A stretch of 64,000 nucleotides of DNA from Maea johnstoni. Its lineage: Eukaryota; Annelida; Polychaeta; Spionida; Magelonidae. The first letter of the stretch is position 1; each line of letters opens with the position of its first letter. The position numbers were made by a program, and so were the translations under genes. A model generated the notes under the pieces. The model had not been told where the DNA came from. It did not search any database and worked only from the letters and a program-made list of their open reading frames with translations. The stretch is taken from positions 25,167,939 to 25,231,938 of the forward strand of contig OZ012694.1 of the NCBI GenBank assembly GCA_963942565.1. The letters are read 5' to 3'. Shown here one piece after another: positions 46,149 through 57,249 of the stretch.

Positions 46149-46354
46149 TCTACTGAGCTGTGTTGAAGGTCCAGAGGACAATGGTGAAGATCTCCCAGCA
46201 TGAATTGATTAAGCGCGAGATCACCAAAACATTTGCAGACTATGTGAATCAACTTGGAGTGGAGACCATAAAAAGTGTGATGAAACTTGGCCCACATGAG
46301 TCTCTCCTCCTACGCCATGACACACTTATCACACAGCACCAGGTCCTGTCATGA
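46149..46354 (+). other. best exon candidate in the window, family unknown
   Basis: After the (CT)n tract and a possible acceptor TTCTACTGAG, a frame runs to the TGA at 46352. From the ATG at 46181 it reads MVKISQHELIKREITKTFAD, then YVNQLGVETIKSVMKLGPHE and SLLLRHDTLITQHQVLS. The residues are balanced, with alternating hydrophobic and charged positions that suggest helices, unlike the simple-sequence frames around it. CACCAG|GTCCTG near the end could be a weak donor. The minus strand is also open, so coding is not proven. I recognise no domain. Confidence 0.3.
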
Positions 46355-46376
46355 TGTCATCTCAGCTTAACCCATT

Positions 46377-46564
46377 TACGCCTGAAGATATCATACATAA
46401 CACTTCGGAAAAAAACTTCGGAATTAAGAATTAATTTGAAAAATACTTCAAAGGAAGTGTAAAATTGGCTTCTGATAAACATTTTTTCTTTAAAATGCTT
46501 ATCCATAATATGCTCGTCATAAAAATGTCACCAACATAGTCAGGGTGTCTGTGTAATGGGTTAA
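46377..46564 (+). mobile_element. family B MITE, diverged copy
   Basis: It starts TTAACCCATTTACGCCTG and ends CTGTGTAATGGGTTAA. GGCTTCTGATAAACATTTTT matches the family, other parts are changed. Confidence 0.6.
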
Positions 46565-47014
46565 ACAACTGCTGCTTCTAGAGATATACTTTCTAGAATA
46601 TGCTACTAGCAAAACAGGGTGGCTTCAAATATAGGTCTGCTACATCATTTTTCTTCAAGGCCTTCTTACAATAAAAAGGTGATAACACAAACTTTGGAAC
46701 TGAGGGTATTGCAGGGAAAGTGTTAAATGGCACTGTTTAGCTAGCTGTACTGTAGCCTAGCTACCAGGCTCTACTCTGTTTTTACTTTATTATAAATAAA
46801 TGCCTGCACCTTTACTACATAGGGAATTGTGGCCTACTCTTGGCCATTTAGTTCACACAATTGCCACACGAGGGGGTTGTAATGGCAGTAGATATTTCCA
46901 ACTAACCACCTAGTATACCGCAGTGCCATCATCTATCCGACAAGGGACATTTAAATATGGCCTGTGAGGCAGGCTAGCTGAACTTGAACTTGTTCACTTG
47001 AAAACTCTTCGTCA
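46565..47014. other. unique sequence with repeat L copy 2
   Basis: GGCCATTTAGTTCACACAAT, TGCCACACGAGGGGGTTG and CTAGTATACCG at about 46848-46925 are the reverse complement of repeat L copy 1 at 23930. The rest is unremarkable. Confidence 0.55.
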
Positions 47015-47625
47015 GGAAAGTGTTAACAAACATGTTTCTCAGTTATCTAAGTGCTAATGAGCCATACTCTGTTAGGAAAGTTATAATGAGCAGGTCCTAT
47101 CAGTAAGGAAACCTTTTAATAGGCAGGTCCTTTAAGTTAGAAAAGTATGAACAGGTCCTCTCAGCCAGATAAGTGTTCAGTTGAGAAGTGTTAACAAACA
47201 GGTCATGTCAGTTAAGAAAGTGTTAATAAATAGGTCCTGTCAGTTCAGAAAGTTTTAACAAACAGGATTTGTCAGTTAAGAAAGTGTTAATAAACAGGTC
47301 CTATCAGTTAAGAAAGTGTTAACAAACAGGTACTGTCATTGAGAAAGTGTTAATAAATCAGGTCCTATCAGTCAAGAAAGTGTTAACGAACAGGTCCTGT
47401 CAGTTAAGAAAGTGTTAATAAAACAGGTTCCATCAGTCAAGAAAGTGTTAACAAATAGGTCCTGTCAGTTAAAAAAGTATCAATAAATAAGTCCTGTCAG
47501 TAAAGATAGTGTTCATTCTTATGTAATTTCAGTGCGGAAAGTATCAATAAACGAGTACCCTCAGTCAAGAAAGTGTTAACGTATAACTCATCATAGTAAG
47601 GAAAGAGTTAATAAGCAGGTCCTCT
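47015..47625 (+). repeat. degenerate 32-bp minisatellite
   Basis: AACAGGTCCTGTCAGTTAAG and AAAGTGTTAATAAA alternate about 17 times with many substitutions. Spacing is 30-36 bp. Confidence 0.85.
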
Positions 47626-48052
47626 CTATTATATAAGCAAATTAAGAATGCCCTCTTAGTCTGACACATTCTCTGAGTAGTAGAATATTAATACACTGCT
47701 CCTCTTACTAAGTAATTGTTAATTGATACAGAATGAATGGTGAACCTCATAAGCCACAAATGGGATCGGGGCTGTAGCCAGAATCGGGCCTCGCTCAAAA
47801 TCAGTACTGGGAGCCGATGGAGGAGAGTAGTGCAATTAAATATAGAGTTTCAGGGCCCAGGGGGACCCGGCTCAATATACCAGAGATATAGGGCTGATTA
47901 TCCTACCAGTGGCAGCCATCTGAGAATACACATCCAGCCTGACGGCCTGCTAGACAGATTCAATTTCAGGCAAATCGAAATCACAGAGGTGCCATATGCT
48001 GGTTGGGGTATATCACATACAGTACAGTAAGCCCTACTGCAGCCACGTATTA
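47626..48052 (+). other. GC-richer segment, weak exon or conserved element candidate
   Basis: A 97-codon frame opens ATGGTGAACCTCATAAGCC at 47737 and reads NLISHKWDRGCSQNRASLKI and onward to a stop at 48028, next to ACAGTACAG|TAAGCC. GC content is higher here than around. The protein resembles no family I know, and the minus strand is open in part too. It may be a conserved non-coding element instead. Confidence 0.18.
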
Positions 48053-48268
48053 TTAACGCATTGGCATCTGAGTAGTGCACGCATGGTCTGACAACTTCAA
48101 ACGTAACTCATCAATTAGAATAATATTTGAACAATATCTGAAGAGGGATTGTGTAACTCAACAATATCAACAACTTTCAGTCAAATATTTCCTAAAATTT
48201 CCTTTGTTGTCAAGATATTTCTGTATGTTTCAGAGTATGCGTAAACTGCTCGATATGTTAATGGGTAA
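48053..48268 (+). mobile_element. family B variant MITE
   Basis: It starts TTAACGCATTGGCATCTGAG and ends GATATGTTAATGGGTAA. ACTTTCAGTCAAAT and TTGTCAAGATATTTCTG are shared with the copy at 54753, which defines a sub-family. Confidence 0.55.
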
Positions 48269-48393
48269 GGGCAAGTGCACACCAGGGATGAGTGCTATAT
48301 GGATTCTGCTAGATGTCAAAGTGCAGTGACTATACATGTGATGCATTATAGCTCAGCAAAATACAATAGGGAGGGTTATGGGTTATGTTGTGA

Positions 48394-48485
48394 TTAACCC
48401 TTGAGCTGCTGGTGGCTAATTTGGCCAATACAAAATGATGCAAAAAACCTGAAAAACGATTGAAACCCTGGCACATAAGGGTTAA
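48394..48485 (-). mobile_element. family A MITE, internally deleted
   Basis: TTAACCCTTGAGCTGCTGGTG starts the element, it runs to TGAAACCCTGGCACAT, then jumps to AAGGGTTAA. Both ends are kept, about 120 inner bases are missing. Confidence 0.7.
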
Positions 48486-49443
48486 TAATGGTGTAATCAA
48501 AATTTTTCACAATCCTAATTTTGGTGTGTATATGTTCTTGTTACTAATTAATTTTGCATAACATGTTAGCACAGATCTAGTAAGATCTCTGTTGTATTTA
48601 TTTTCTTTATTACACTTTAGTTTATTTCATATTTGTATTGGGTTATTCTGATTATGGATGTACTGTTCATATTTATCCAATAGGGTCAATAAAGATACAT
48701 ATATATATATACTCTGCTTAACATTGTTTCTTACTGTTGATTAAAGCCAGTCCTACTCCGTTATTCTCTTCAGAGCACATTCAAGGATTGGCAAATTTAT
48801 AACTTTAAAACTTGAATTTAGTCCTTAATATGCCATATTTACTTATAACGCTCCTATCTAAACTGCCATTTTGATATATTAGTGATGGACACTGCCCCTC
48901 CCACCTGTCACAACCCATCACGCCATGTGACCCTGCAGGGAGGGTATTACAACAAGACTGGTCTCCACTACCAACTAATTCCCATCCACGCCAAGCCCAA
49001 TAAACGACAAGAAACAGGAAGCCCACAAACCTCAGCACCTGCTCAAGATCATACGCCTCTAGCAGCCTATTGGTCGTCCACCGGGACAAGTGGCGGTCGT
49101 CCATCAGGACTAGCGGTGGGTCATCCACCGGGACTAGTGGCAGGCGTGGTCACTATAAGATATCAGAGGCCACATGGAATTATGCCCTTAGAATGCCATG
49201 TATTCACTTATAACGTTCCTATCAAAATGCGATTTTGATGATTATATATGTGATGGACACTGCTGGCAGGACTGGTGGCAGCATGGTCACCATGTACATG
49301 TATAAGATACCAGATGCCAATACACATAGTATAAAAGTATAAACTGTTGAAGTATAAGTTAGAGCACTTCACTCACGTTTTATAAATCTTAAACCAATAC
49401 AAGGATGGAGCCTAGTAGCTCGGCCAACGTTGTCCCAGCAATT
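48486..49443. other. unique sequence with a 73-bp direct repeat pair
   Basis: CACTTATAACGTTCCTATC, ATTTTGATGATTATATATG and TGATGGACACTGC at 49190-49262 repeat sequence at 48825-48897 with about 80% identity. GTCATCCACCGGGACTAGTG recurs in a short tandem at 49075-49145. The 107- and 118-codon frames on opposite strands overlap it and are not supported. Confidence 0.4.
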
Positions 49444-49750
49444 CATGGTCTTAGCCAGCAGGGCGTCTGGGTGTTATTTTGGACACCCAAACCCTTAAAA
49501 AGCACCCCTCAGGACACCCAAATATTTTTTGTGAGGAATTTCTTAAAATGTCAATCTCAAGCATATGACTGATTTTTTACGTCTCCATATCCCATCACAT
49601 TGTATAAGGATATCATGGTTTGTTTTGATAAATTTGTACATGTTTATGATTGTAATCAGAGTATATTTTTGTCACACTTGAAAGATAGTACGCCCAAATA
49701 TTTTACAATTGCCAAATTTCGGGCACCCAGTTTCCAAATCCTGGCTAAGA
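49444..49750 (+). mobile_element. family D hAT-like MITE copy
   Basis: It starts CATGGTCTTAGCCAGCAGGG and ends CCAAATCCTGGCTAAGA, with the last CCCTG changed. It matches 52459 over its length. Confidence 0.8.
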
Positions 49751-50068
49751 TGTGTCTCACCCAGCATGGTTGACATCCCACTTATTAGAGCCAACTGGCC
49801 ATGTGGCTTCTGAGCTCCCCTCTCTCTGTGCACACCAAGTCACAACTCATAAACGCCTATCTCGCGACACACATATGGTGCAGACAGGGGCTAAGATTAC
49901 ATCCCAACCCCTGTCCCTGCTATCATCTGGCCATATTAAGACGAATGAGCTGGACAGATGCCTTCCATTATCGAGTAGCTGTCTTGTTTAACCACCTCGT
50001 AGACGGTGTTCACACGTCCCAACCAGAGCCGGGTTGATAACACAAGCCACAGCACCAAGTAACAAGGT
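49751..50068. other. unique sequence, no gene seen
   Basis: Two overlapping 78-codon frames lack any supporting signal. Confidence 0.3.
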
Positions 50069-50628
50069 TTCATGCATGGCAGAAAGACATCTATCTCACT
50101 CTATGCATTTACTGTATTTGTTCAGTCCTGTGGTCAATATATTTCATTCAATATAGCCGCCCCCCAAGTCCTTGGCAAGACCAGCAGATAAACATAAGCC
50201 ATCGCCTCAAATAATGAAGTTTTGTGCATGGGAGTTCTTAACAGATCTATACTACTTTATGCATTTACTATATTTGCTTCTCCCTGTGGTCAAACATATC
50301 AAATGTAGTTGCAACCCCCCCACCCCAGATCAAAAATAGTATGCCAAATAACATACATGGTAGAAACATTGATTTTATCCAATACATAACTTTATTCAGT
50401 CTTGGGATCAATACATTTCACCATACATAGAAACTGCCCCTTCCCACGCTGACTACTTGTTATCTCTCACTAATGCCTCGGTTCCAACGCGACTCAAGGC
50501 TTGTAAGATACCTAACAGGGACTTGCCAAGTGACTAAGCAGGATTTAGCATCAATATGATAGAAAAATCCACAAATAACAACATTACTTTCTCCTGACCA
50601 TGACCATGGATTGTATCACCAATGTATG
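50069..50628 (+). repeat. old, decayed satellite units
   Basis: TTTCATGCATGGCAGAAAGA, TATGCATTTACTGTATTTG and CAGTCCTGTGGTCAATA recur about three times in worn form. They look like older relatives of the 167-bp units that follow. Confidence 0.55.
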
Positions 50629-51415
50629 GAAGAAATCAATATCTATTTCAAAGCATGCATTCACAGTATTTACTGAGACATGTGATCGATACATGCTATC
50701 GTTTTTTGCCACCAAGGGGGACCAACTGAGATTTTACCTGAACCCTGTGTGGTCCTCAACACGTCAATAGTCCCTGCTTTATAAATTATTGTATTGAAGA
50801 AATAAATATCTATTTCAAAACATGCATTCACAGCATGGTCTTAGCCAGCAGGGCGTCTGGGTGCCTTTTTGGACACCCAAACCCTTAAAAAGAACCCCTC
50901 AGGACACCCAAAATCTTTTGTGTGGAATTTCTGAAAATCTCAATCTCAAGCTTATAATTAATTTTTTTCATCTCCTTATAATTCCCATGACATAGTTTAA
51001 TGATATAATGCCTTATTTTGATGAATTTATACATGTTTATGGTTGAAATATAAGTATATTGTGATCCCCCTTATAAGTTTGGACGCCCAAAGATTTTACA
51101 ATTGCCAATTTTAGGCACCCAGTGTCTAAATCCTGGCTAAGACACTGATACATGCTATTGTTTTTTGCCACAAAGGGGGACCAACTGAGATTTTACCTGA
51201 ACCCTGTGTGGTCCTCAACTCGTCAATAGTCCCTGCTTTATAAATTATTGTATTGAAGAAATAAATATCTTTTTCAAAACATGCATTCACAGTATTTGCT
51301 GAGACATTTGATCAATACATGTTATCGGTTTCTGCCACCAAGGGGGACCAACTGAGATTTTGTCTGAACCCTACGTGGTCCTCTATCTATACGTCAATAG
51401 TCCCTGCTTTATAAT
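50629..51415 (+). repeat. 167-bp minisatellite, three units, split by element D
   Basis: GAAGAAATAAATATC starts units at 50629, 50796 and 51255. Each carries CATGCATTCACAG, CACCAAGGGGGACCAACTG and GTCAATAGTCCCTGC. The middle unit contains the D element at 50836. Confidence 0.85.
50836..51149 (+). mobile_element. family D MITE inserted in the 167-bp satellite
   Basis: It starts CATGGTCTTAGCCAGCAGGG and ends CCTGGCTAAGACACTG. Comparison with the flanking units shows that about 22 bp of satellite (TATTTGCTGAGACATTTGAT and two more) are missing at the site, so the insertion came with, or was followed by, a small deletion. There is no target duplication. Confidence 0.8.
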
Positions 51416-51596
51416 CAGGGTTCGACTTTCCCAGGGGCCCAGGGTCATATGCCCCTAGATTGCGCTGTGGGCCCCTAGATTTTTCAGACTAGGGGCTAAA
51501 AATCAATAGATATTAACCAGACATCCTGTTTTTGACCACTATTTTTATGATAAGGCTTTTCGGGCCACAAGCCTTAAATCTCAGTGTCAGACCCTG
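51416..51596 (+). mobile_element. family F MITE copy
   Basis: It starts CAGGGTTCGACTTTCCCAGG and ends TCTCAGTGTCAGACCCTG, both ends intact. It begins at the end of the third satellite unit. Confidence 0.8.
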
Positions 51597-51850
51597 CAAG
51601 TTTATTACTTGCTAGGCTGGATGTGGACAACCAGAACAAAGCCCAACAATCACTGCGCAGATTATCGGTGTTGCCCATAATGGATTTTGAAGCCAGCGCA
51701 GCAGGGGGAGTTCATCGTGATCACTTGGGTATATTGGAGCGTCTCGGGGAGCGAGCTCAGGACCCAGGATCCCATTATCAATCAGCAGAGCACATCAAAG
51801 CTAACAGCAAAAAGAGGCAGTTCTCACCATCATCCAGAGGCAGCAACCAC
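51597..51850. other. unique GC-richer island
   Basis: The 141-codon frame at 51584-52009 starts inside the F element and runs into a repeat, so only the part in between could be exon. That part has no recognisable domain. It may be a conserved non-coding element (GGATCCCATTATCAATCAGC). Confidence 0.2.
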
Positions 51851-52260
51851 AGCGTGGAAAATAGCAAATCAATAAATTTCATGTTTATATTGCTACACGC
51901 CGCTTTTTTCTATGAATGTCCTTCTGAGGTCAGTAAAGAGGAAATCAAGAGAGATTGCCAAGAAAAAAGAGCTGTAGAAATCATGCAGACGTCATTGAGA
52001 TTTGAATGAGAGCTAGGGCCTGAGTATGGAAAATGTGAAATAGGTTATGTGTTTAAATTGCTAATTTGCTATATGTGGCTTTTTCCTATGAATGTCATTT
52101 TAAGGTCAGTAAAGAGGAAATCCGGAATTTGACAAAAAATCTCTGTAGAAAGTAGGAAGACTGTGTTATTTTCCATTAATAGTATGAGCATGTGCATAGA
52201 AAATATCAATTCAATAAATTTCATGTTTATATTGCTACATGCTGCTTTTTCTACAAACAG
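51851..52260 (+). repeat. degenerate repeat, three units of about 170 bp
   Basis: AATAAATTTCATGTTTATAT, TGCTACACGCCGCTTTTT and GAGGTCAGTAAAGAGGAAAT recur near 51860, 52030 and 52200, each with many changes. Confidence 0.65.
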
Positions 52261-52458
52261 TTGCCAGAAATAAATTGCAAATATATGAAAGTATATTAAG
52301 TAAATATATACGTAAGGGTGTTAGGAGGGTCTCCCTAAAAAATTGGACCTCAAAAATGTCCATGGAGCCCTATTTTGAGCACCCCCTTTCACAATCTAGG
52401 CAAAAACCCTAATGTGAGATGTAGGACATGGTTTCCTTTTATCTTAAAGCCCTTTGGG

Positions 52459-52771
52459 CATGGTCTTAGCCAGCAGGGCGTCTGGGTGTCTTTTTGGACA
52501 CCCAAACCCTTAAAAAGCACCCCTCAGGACACCCAAATTTTTTTGTGAGGAATTTCTTAAAATGTTAATCTTAAGCATATAATTGAATTATTTCATTGTC
52601 ATCTAATTCCCATGACCTTGCATAAGGATATCATGCCTTATTTCGATAAATATAAACATGTGTATGGTTGAAATCTAAGTATATTGTGGTCCCCCTTAAA
52701 ATTTGGACACCCAAAAATTTTACAATGGCCAATTTTAGGCACCCAGTTTCCAATTCCTGGCTAAGACCCTG
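52459..52771 (+). mobile_element. family D hAT-like MITE, perfect 8-bp target duplication
   Basis: It starts CATGGTCTTAGCCAGCAGGG and ends TCCTGGCTAAGACCCTG. CCTTTGGG flanks both sides (52451-52458 and 52772-52779). It carries GGACACCCAAACCC, ATGTTAATCTTAAGC and CCAATTTTAGGCACCC, and no coding sequence. This copy is among the youngest. Confidence 0.9.
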
Positions 52772-52779
52772 CCTTTGGG

Positions 52780-53009
52780 ACCTATAACAATGGAGATGTA
52801 TTCGCAGTCCTGGGTTTAATTCATGACCCACTATGACTAAAGCTTTTTGAGGTCAAAAAATAAATCAGATAACATATCAAACACATCCTGCACTCACAGT
52901 TGATGGACACCCACTTCCAAAAAACTGCCTGCTTCCAGGTAAAGTAGACATGAGCTGATAGACAGCAAGAACCTAAGTCTAGCATGTCCCACCACAATAA
53001 AACAATAGG
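52780..53009. other. unique sequence, no gene seen
   Basis: No supported feature. Confidence 0.3.
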
Positions 53010-53222
53010 TTAACCCTCGAGCTGCTGGTGGCTAATTTGGTGAATACAAAATGATGCGAAAAAAGCTGGAAAATCATTGAAACCCTGGCCAATGGGTACT
53101 CATCTGATAGTACACCACACAAGCTTTCCAATGAATACCAACATGGCAGGGTTTTAAAGGCTTTCAATTTTCTGAATTCTTGTGCCTTTGATGAATGTAG
53201 ACGCAGCATCGAAAGGGCTTAA
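53010..53222 (-). mobile_element. family A MITE copy
   Basis: It starts TTAACCCTCGAGCTGCTGG and ends CGCAGCATCGAAAGGGCTTAA. It matches 8349 in reverse with more changes than most copies. Confidence 0.75.
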
Positions 53223-54021
53223 ACAATTGAATAACAACAAAGCTTTATCATACCATGAGTGCAGGTTACTGTGTTCCTCCTCCCTTACACCGCTCGCTCT
53301 CACCGATCTTGTGATTTAACCTTGTTAAATGTCTGATATTCCCCCACATTTCTCACGTGAAGAAAATCAATCATGCTTGATTCTCGGAGGTCATTTTCTT
53401 TACCAAACAACTTAGCAGATTCTCGCCGATAATCAATATCACATTTATACGATTCCCAGATTCCTGCTACGCTCCCCTCTGATAACAAATAGGTCACAAA
53501 ACAGCGCCCCGAGAAGTCCTAAGCGGCAATTTGGCTCCTCTTGAAATTTCATCTCCTAGTCATGTCTTTGTCGATGTTTATTGCCCAAAATTACACATAA
53601 CTGTGTTTAGCAACCATCTTCAATGCAATCCTCTAGGGCAAGCGAGCCTTGGCATTGCACTAGACTACAGATCTAGCCTGATGCTTGCACTCTCCACTAT
53701 GCATGGGGCAAATACAGATTTATGCAATGAGAGCTAAGATACAAACACCTCTTATAAGGGTCATACAATTTCGTAGTAATAGATATTTTTTTTAGAAAAC
53801 ATCTAAATGTAATTAACATCTACATATTCCTAAAATTTTATCTCTTGCCAGAGATAAGGTATTCCAAAAGAATACCACAAATTTTAAAATACATACTCAC
53901 AACTTCTAAGTAATCTCTGCAACAAGATGCAAATGGGTTTAAAATAAGAATTTTACCGACTTGGGGAAGGCTAAAACTTTAGAAATTTCACTCTAAAACA
54001 AGTCAAATATGTTGGAACAAT
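53223..54021. other. unique island, possible conserved non-coding element
   Basis: At 53290-53560 the sequence is unique with GAAAATCAATCATGCTTG, CGCCGATAATCAATATCAC and GCGCCCCGAGAAGTCC. The minus frame at 53300-53497 reads SEGSVAGIWESYKCDIDYRR, which looks protein-like, but without splice signals or a known family I prefer a non-coding element. 53700 onward is plain AT-rich. Confidence 0.25.
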
Positions 54022-54240
54022 AGCCTTAGACTGCAGGGTGTATGGGCATCATTTGGACAACCTAACCCTTGTAGAACACATATCAGGAATCACATATATT
54101 TTTTATTTTTTTGGTTAAGAATTTTCTAATTAGAAGCATAAATACACTATATAGAAGTTAAACACAAATGTCAATGCCTAACTATCCTTAAATATACTAT
54201 GTGTATTTTTCAAAATAAGTATAAAGAATAAGTATGAATA
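54022..54240 (+). mobile_element. family D, decayed left half
   Basis: GCCTTAGACTGCAGGGTG, TTTGGACAACCTAACCC and ATCAGGAATCACATA follow the order of family D with many changes. The right end is not found. Confidence 0.45.
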
Positions 54241-54267
54241 AATTCGATTGAAATGGAATTATCTTGT

Positions 54268-54486
54268 TTAAACTTTATGCTGCTGTTGGCTAAATTTGGC
54301 CAATACAAAATGAAGCAAAAAACCTGAAAAATGAGTGAAACCCTGGCACATGGGTACTAATCTGAGAGAACTCAGCGAGAGCTATCAAATGACTACCAAC
54401 ATGACAGGGTTTAGATGGTTTTCAAAATATCTTTGTGTCCTCTTGCTTCGGACAAAAGTTCCCTTAGCATGAATTAGAAGGGTTAA
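54268..54486 (-). mobile_element. family A MITE next to a family D terminus
   Basis: It starts TTAAACTTTATGCTGCTG and ends GAATTAGAAGGGTTAA. On the right, TTAA is directly followed by GGGTTCGGGTGTCC, which is inner D sequence read in reverse; D contains CCCTTAA at that point. A therefore inserted at a TTAA within a D copy. Confidence 0.75.
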
Positions 54487-54535
54487 GGGTTCGGGTGTCC
54501 AGAAGACGCCCAGACACCCTACTGGCTAAGACTAT
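54487..54535 (-). mobile_element. family D terminus
   Basis: GGGTGTCCAGAAGACGCCC then AGACACCCTACTGGCTAAGAC is the left end of D in reverse. The remainder of this copy beyond the A element is not recognisable. Confidence 0.6.
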
Positions 54536-54752
54536 GATTCCAGGGCTGAGGCTACGGCTGCTGCTATCATCCTGCTCTATCTGCAGTGAGCGCAGGAATC
54601 TTAAAAGGTCACCTGTTAACCTTGTTATTATTCCCTTCCCCTTCACATCCACATGACCCTCAAGTCTAGACAAAACATGGATCTATTATAATCAGGAACT
54701 CATGTTTACCACAGTCTATTCATCACAAGTTTCAAGATTCCCATTGACAGTG

Positions 54753-54955
54753 AGTAACCCATTTGATTGTAAATGCATGCAGTCTGAAACTGCATAATCC
54801 ATCAATTGAGGTAATATATGAAGAATATTTGTACAGGGATCGTGAAATTTATAAAAACTTTCAGTCAAATGTTGATGGAAAGTGTATTGTTATCAAGCTT
54901 TTTTAACATAAAAATGTGCCAGACTATGAGTATACTTCAGATGTGAATGGGTTAA
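54753..54955 (+). mobile_element. family B variant MITE
   Basis: It starts AGTAACCCATTTGATTG and ends CAGATGTGAATGGGTTAA. AACTTTCAGTCAAATG and TTGTTATCAAGC tie it to the copy at 48053. Confidence 0.55.
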
Positions 54956-55972
54956 GGTGAAGCAGTTCCAAAACAACCATTTTTAATCAGTTTCAAGATT
55001 TCCATTTCAAGAAATTCTTGCAGGAGTTCGCAGACATCTTTTTGAACCTGAGTTTCAAGATTCCCATTCTTCAAAGAGTGTCAGTTTAAGAGCTGCACTG
55101 CCTCCAGATTTCAAGCTTCATAAGATACAAGGAAAATCATTAGACACAACATGATGCGCGTGGAACAAAATGCAATTGTCTTTTACTTATTAATTGCTCC
55201 CTAGGCTAATTGCTTGAACTGAGGCTCTCCCTTGATAACGCACGAGCAGAAAAAATAATTGTTGTTGCTTAAATAATTCAAAGGTAGGTTTCCTATTTCA
55301 AAGAGCCTCTCTGGTATTTATGGTGTGTTTTGCGAGATTTGTGGATGTAGAAACATAATAGTGGCTATCTATCAAGCAACAAAGATCATGCAGTTTTCCC
55401 TGTCACGCCAAAGCAGGAAATGATTAAAGCATGTTTCCTTCCATGTTCGCTCACTTAAACATGCAGCGGATATCATCAGCCCTCTTACCCTAAGGGTCTG
55501 ATGGCTTCTGGAGCTGTCTATTGAGCTGTTATTGAGACAAAAATACCTTGAGCAAACAAAGTCTTGTTCTTGTTTCTATAAACCCATCTTAAAATGATAC
55601 TTGAATAGAAATATTTGATTCATGTTTTATAATTTCTCATCTTTTGTTTGTGTTCAATTCATGTTTTATTATTTTATCTTTTGTTTGTGTTAAAAATTGC
55701 AATTTCCCTTTCTAAAAGAATATCTCATAAATGGAAATGTTACGAGTAGATATCATTGATTTTTTTTTTTTGTATATTAATCTTTTTAGTAAATGTTCTT
55801 TTATAAACTTTTATGTAAGAATCTGAAGGATGAAATCTTCTTAAAGTATTAAATTCCTCTTTCCCAAATTCTTAAGTTGCATAGTTATTTTTCTCTTAAT
55901 ATTTCCCTTTCTTCAAACCCTCATTTACCTTAAGTTAATATTTTACTTATTTTACTTTTTGCTGGAATCTCA
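54956..55972. other. unique sequence, possible conserved island at its left
   Basis: At 55140-55260, GTGGAACAAAATGCAATTG, TTATTAATTGCTCCCTAGG, CTAATTGCTTGAACTG and TTGATAACGCACGAGC cluster: several homeodomain cores and an AACAAA Sox-like word. From 55560 on the sequence is very AT-rich and shows nothing. Confidence 0.3.
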
Positions 55973-56199
55973 TTAACCCTTTCATGTTCGTGGAACCTAA
56001 TAAAACCCTCTAATATCTTTATGACCAGAAAATATTTCAGAAAGTATTTAAAAGAAAATTGTTTTTCAGAACTAATCAAACCATCCCTTCTTTAATTTTT
56101 TTTTCAGAATTCATCCCCATTTCTCAAGCAATAATCCAAAGTACTGAAATCCCAGACAACAATCTAAAGATCTACTGACTCCAGACAGGAATGGGTTAA
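55973..56199 (+). mobile_element. TTAA-ended MITE, family B relative
   Basis: It starts TTAACCCTTTCATGTTCG and ends CAGACAGGAATGGGTTAA. The interior resembles B in layout (GAAAATATTTCAGAAAG) rather than in sequence. The candidate at 20030 shares its left end. Confidence 0.55.
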
Positions 56200-57249
56200 C
56201 ATGAAATTAGATATATCTATGCTGCTGGTGTTACGCATCGAGTGTGTTGTCAACAGATCTTTGAATCAGGTCAAAAACATTCCATACATTACAATTGACA
56301 AGGTCCTTTGCAACTCAAAGACTTAGACTAAGAGGCACGTTTACTGTGACCAACCACATTTGTACTCCTTGAATGTTTCTCCGATGATCTGAAAATGGGC
56401 TTTGATAATTCGTGCCAATAGTATCCAAACATCCCTGCTATTTTGATAATTTTGTTAAAAGATTTCGAGATGAAATACATTTATATATTAAAAACCCACA
56501 ATTCAAAATATTTTGTGAATTCATGATTATTTCTGAGGTTCATTTTGAAGAATCATAAGTAAAGTTAACACTTGTCAATGCAATGAATGGATACAAGAGG
56601 TCAGGAATCATATCACCATCAAATTCTGCGTGCCATAGGATGAACGCTAGCTACCCTAATCTAACATCTGCGAGAGCAGCTAGTAAGCTTCAATGTGGCT
56701 CTAGATTGAATAGACGGAGATGATAGTGATAATGTAATTCCCACAATAAATAAGCATCCAAATCTGCGTCTGTGCTGTTACATTCCTTGTTGAACGGCTG
56801 AGAACAACTTGCTCCTAGCCATAATGACAGGAGGTTGCTTAAGTAGACAGCAAAATGCCAATACAGAAATCAGAAAATACAATGCATAATTCATGCCCCG
56901 AACTGACAAAGACTCAGTGGAGATTTGCCCAACCTTATGAAAGGCATAAAGAGTTACCAAGACTTCCCTACTATCGATCAGAGCTCGGCAAAAGCAATCT
57001 GTGTCTTGCATGCGTGGCAGTCTGAGAAACATCACACCACCACCACCACAGCCTGCACCAGCATACGTAGCACACAACTAATGAAGGGGTTCAATAGTCA
57101 ACCTTTCATGACGGATCATCGGTTCATTATCATAGATCAATGAAGTGTAATCATTTGTAATATCATCTATGATAGCCATGCATATCTATCTGATCTATGT
57201 TATCAATCCATATATACTAGCAGGCCCTTGTGCACAGCAAGGGTTAAGT
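56200..57249. other. unique sequence, no gene called
   Basis: A 99-codon minus-strand frame at 56778-57077 includes LYFLISVLAFCCLL, a possible membrane segment, but the plus strand is open as well and there is no family match or splice context. A CAC triplet run lies at 57030-57050. Confidence 0.3.

Noticed and set aside
48805-49238. Overlapping 107- and 118-codon frames on opposite strands
   Set aside because: They overlap antisense, span a short GC-rich tandem repeat and match no family.
51584-52009. 141-codon open frame as a gene
   Set aside because: It begins inside a family F element and ends in a degenerate repeat, with no splice signals or domain.
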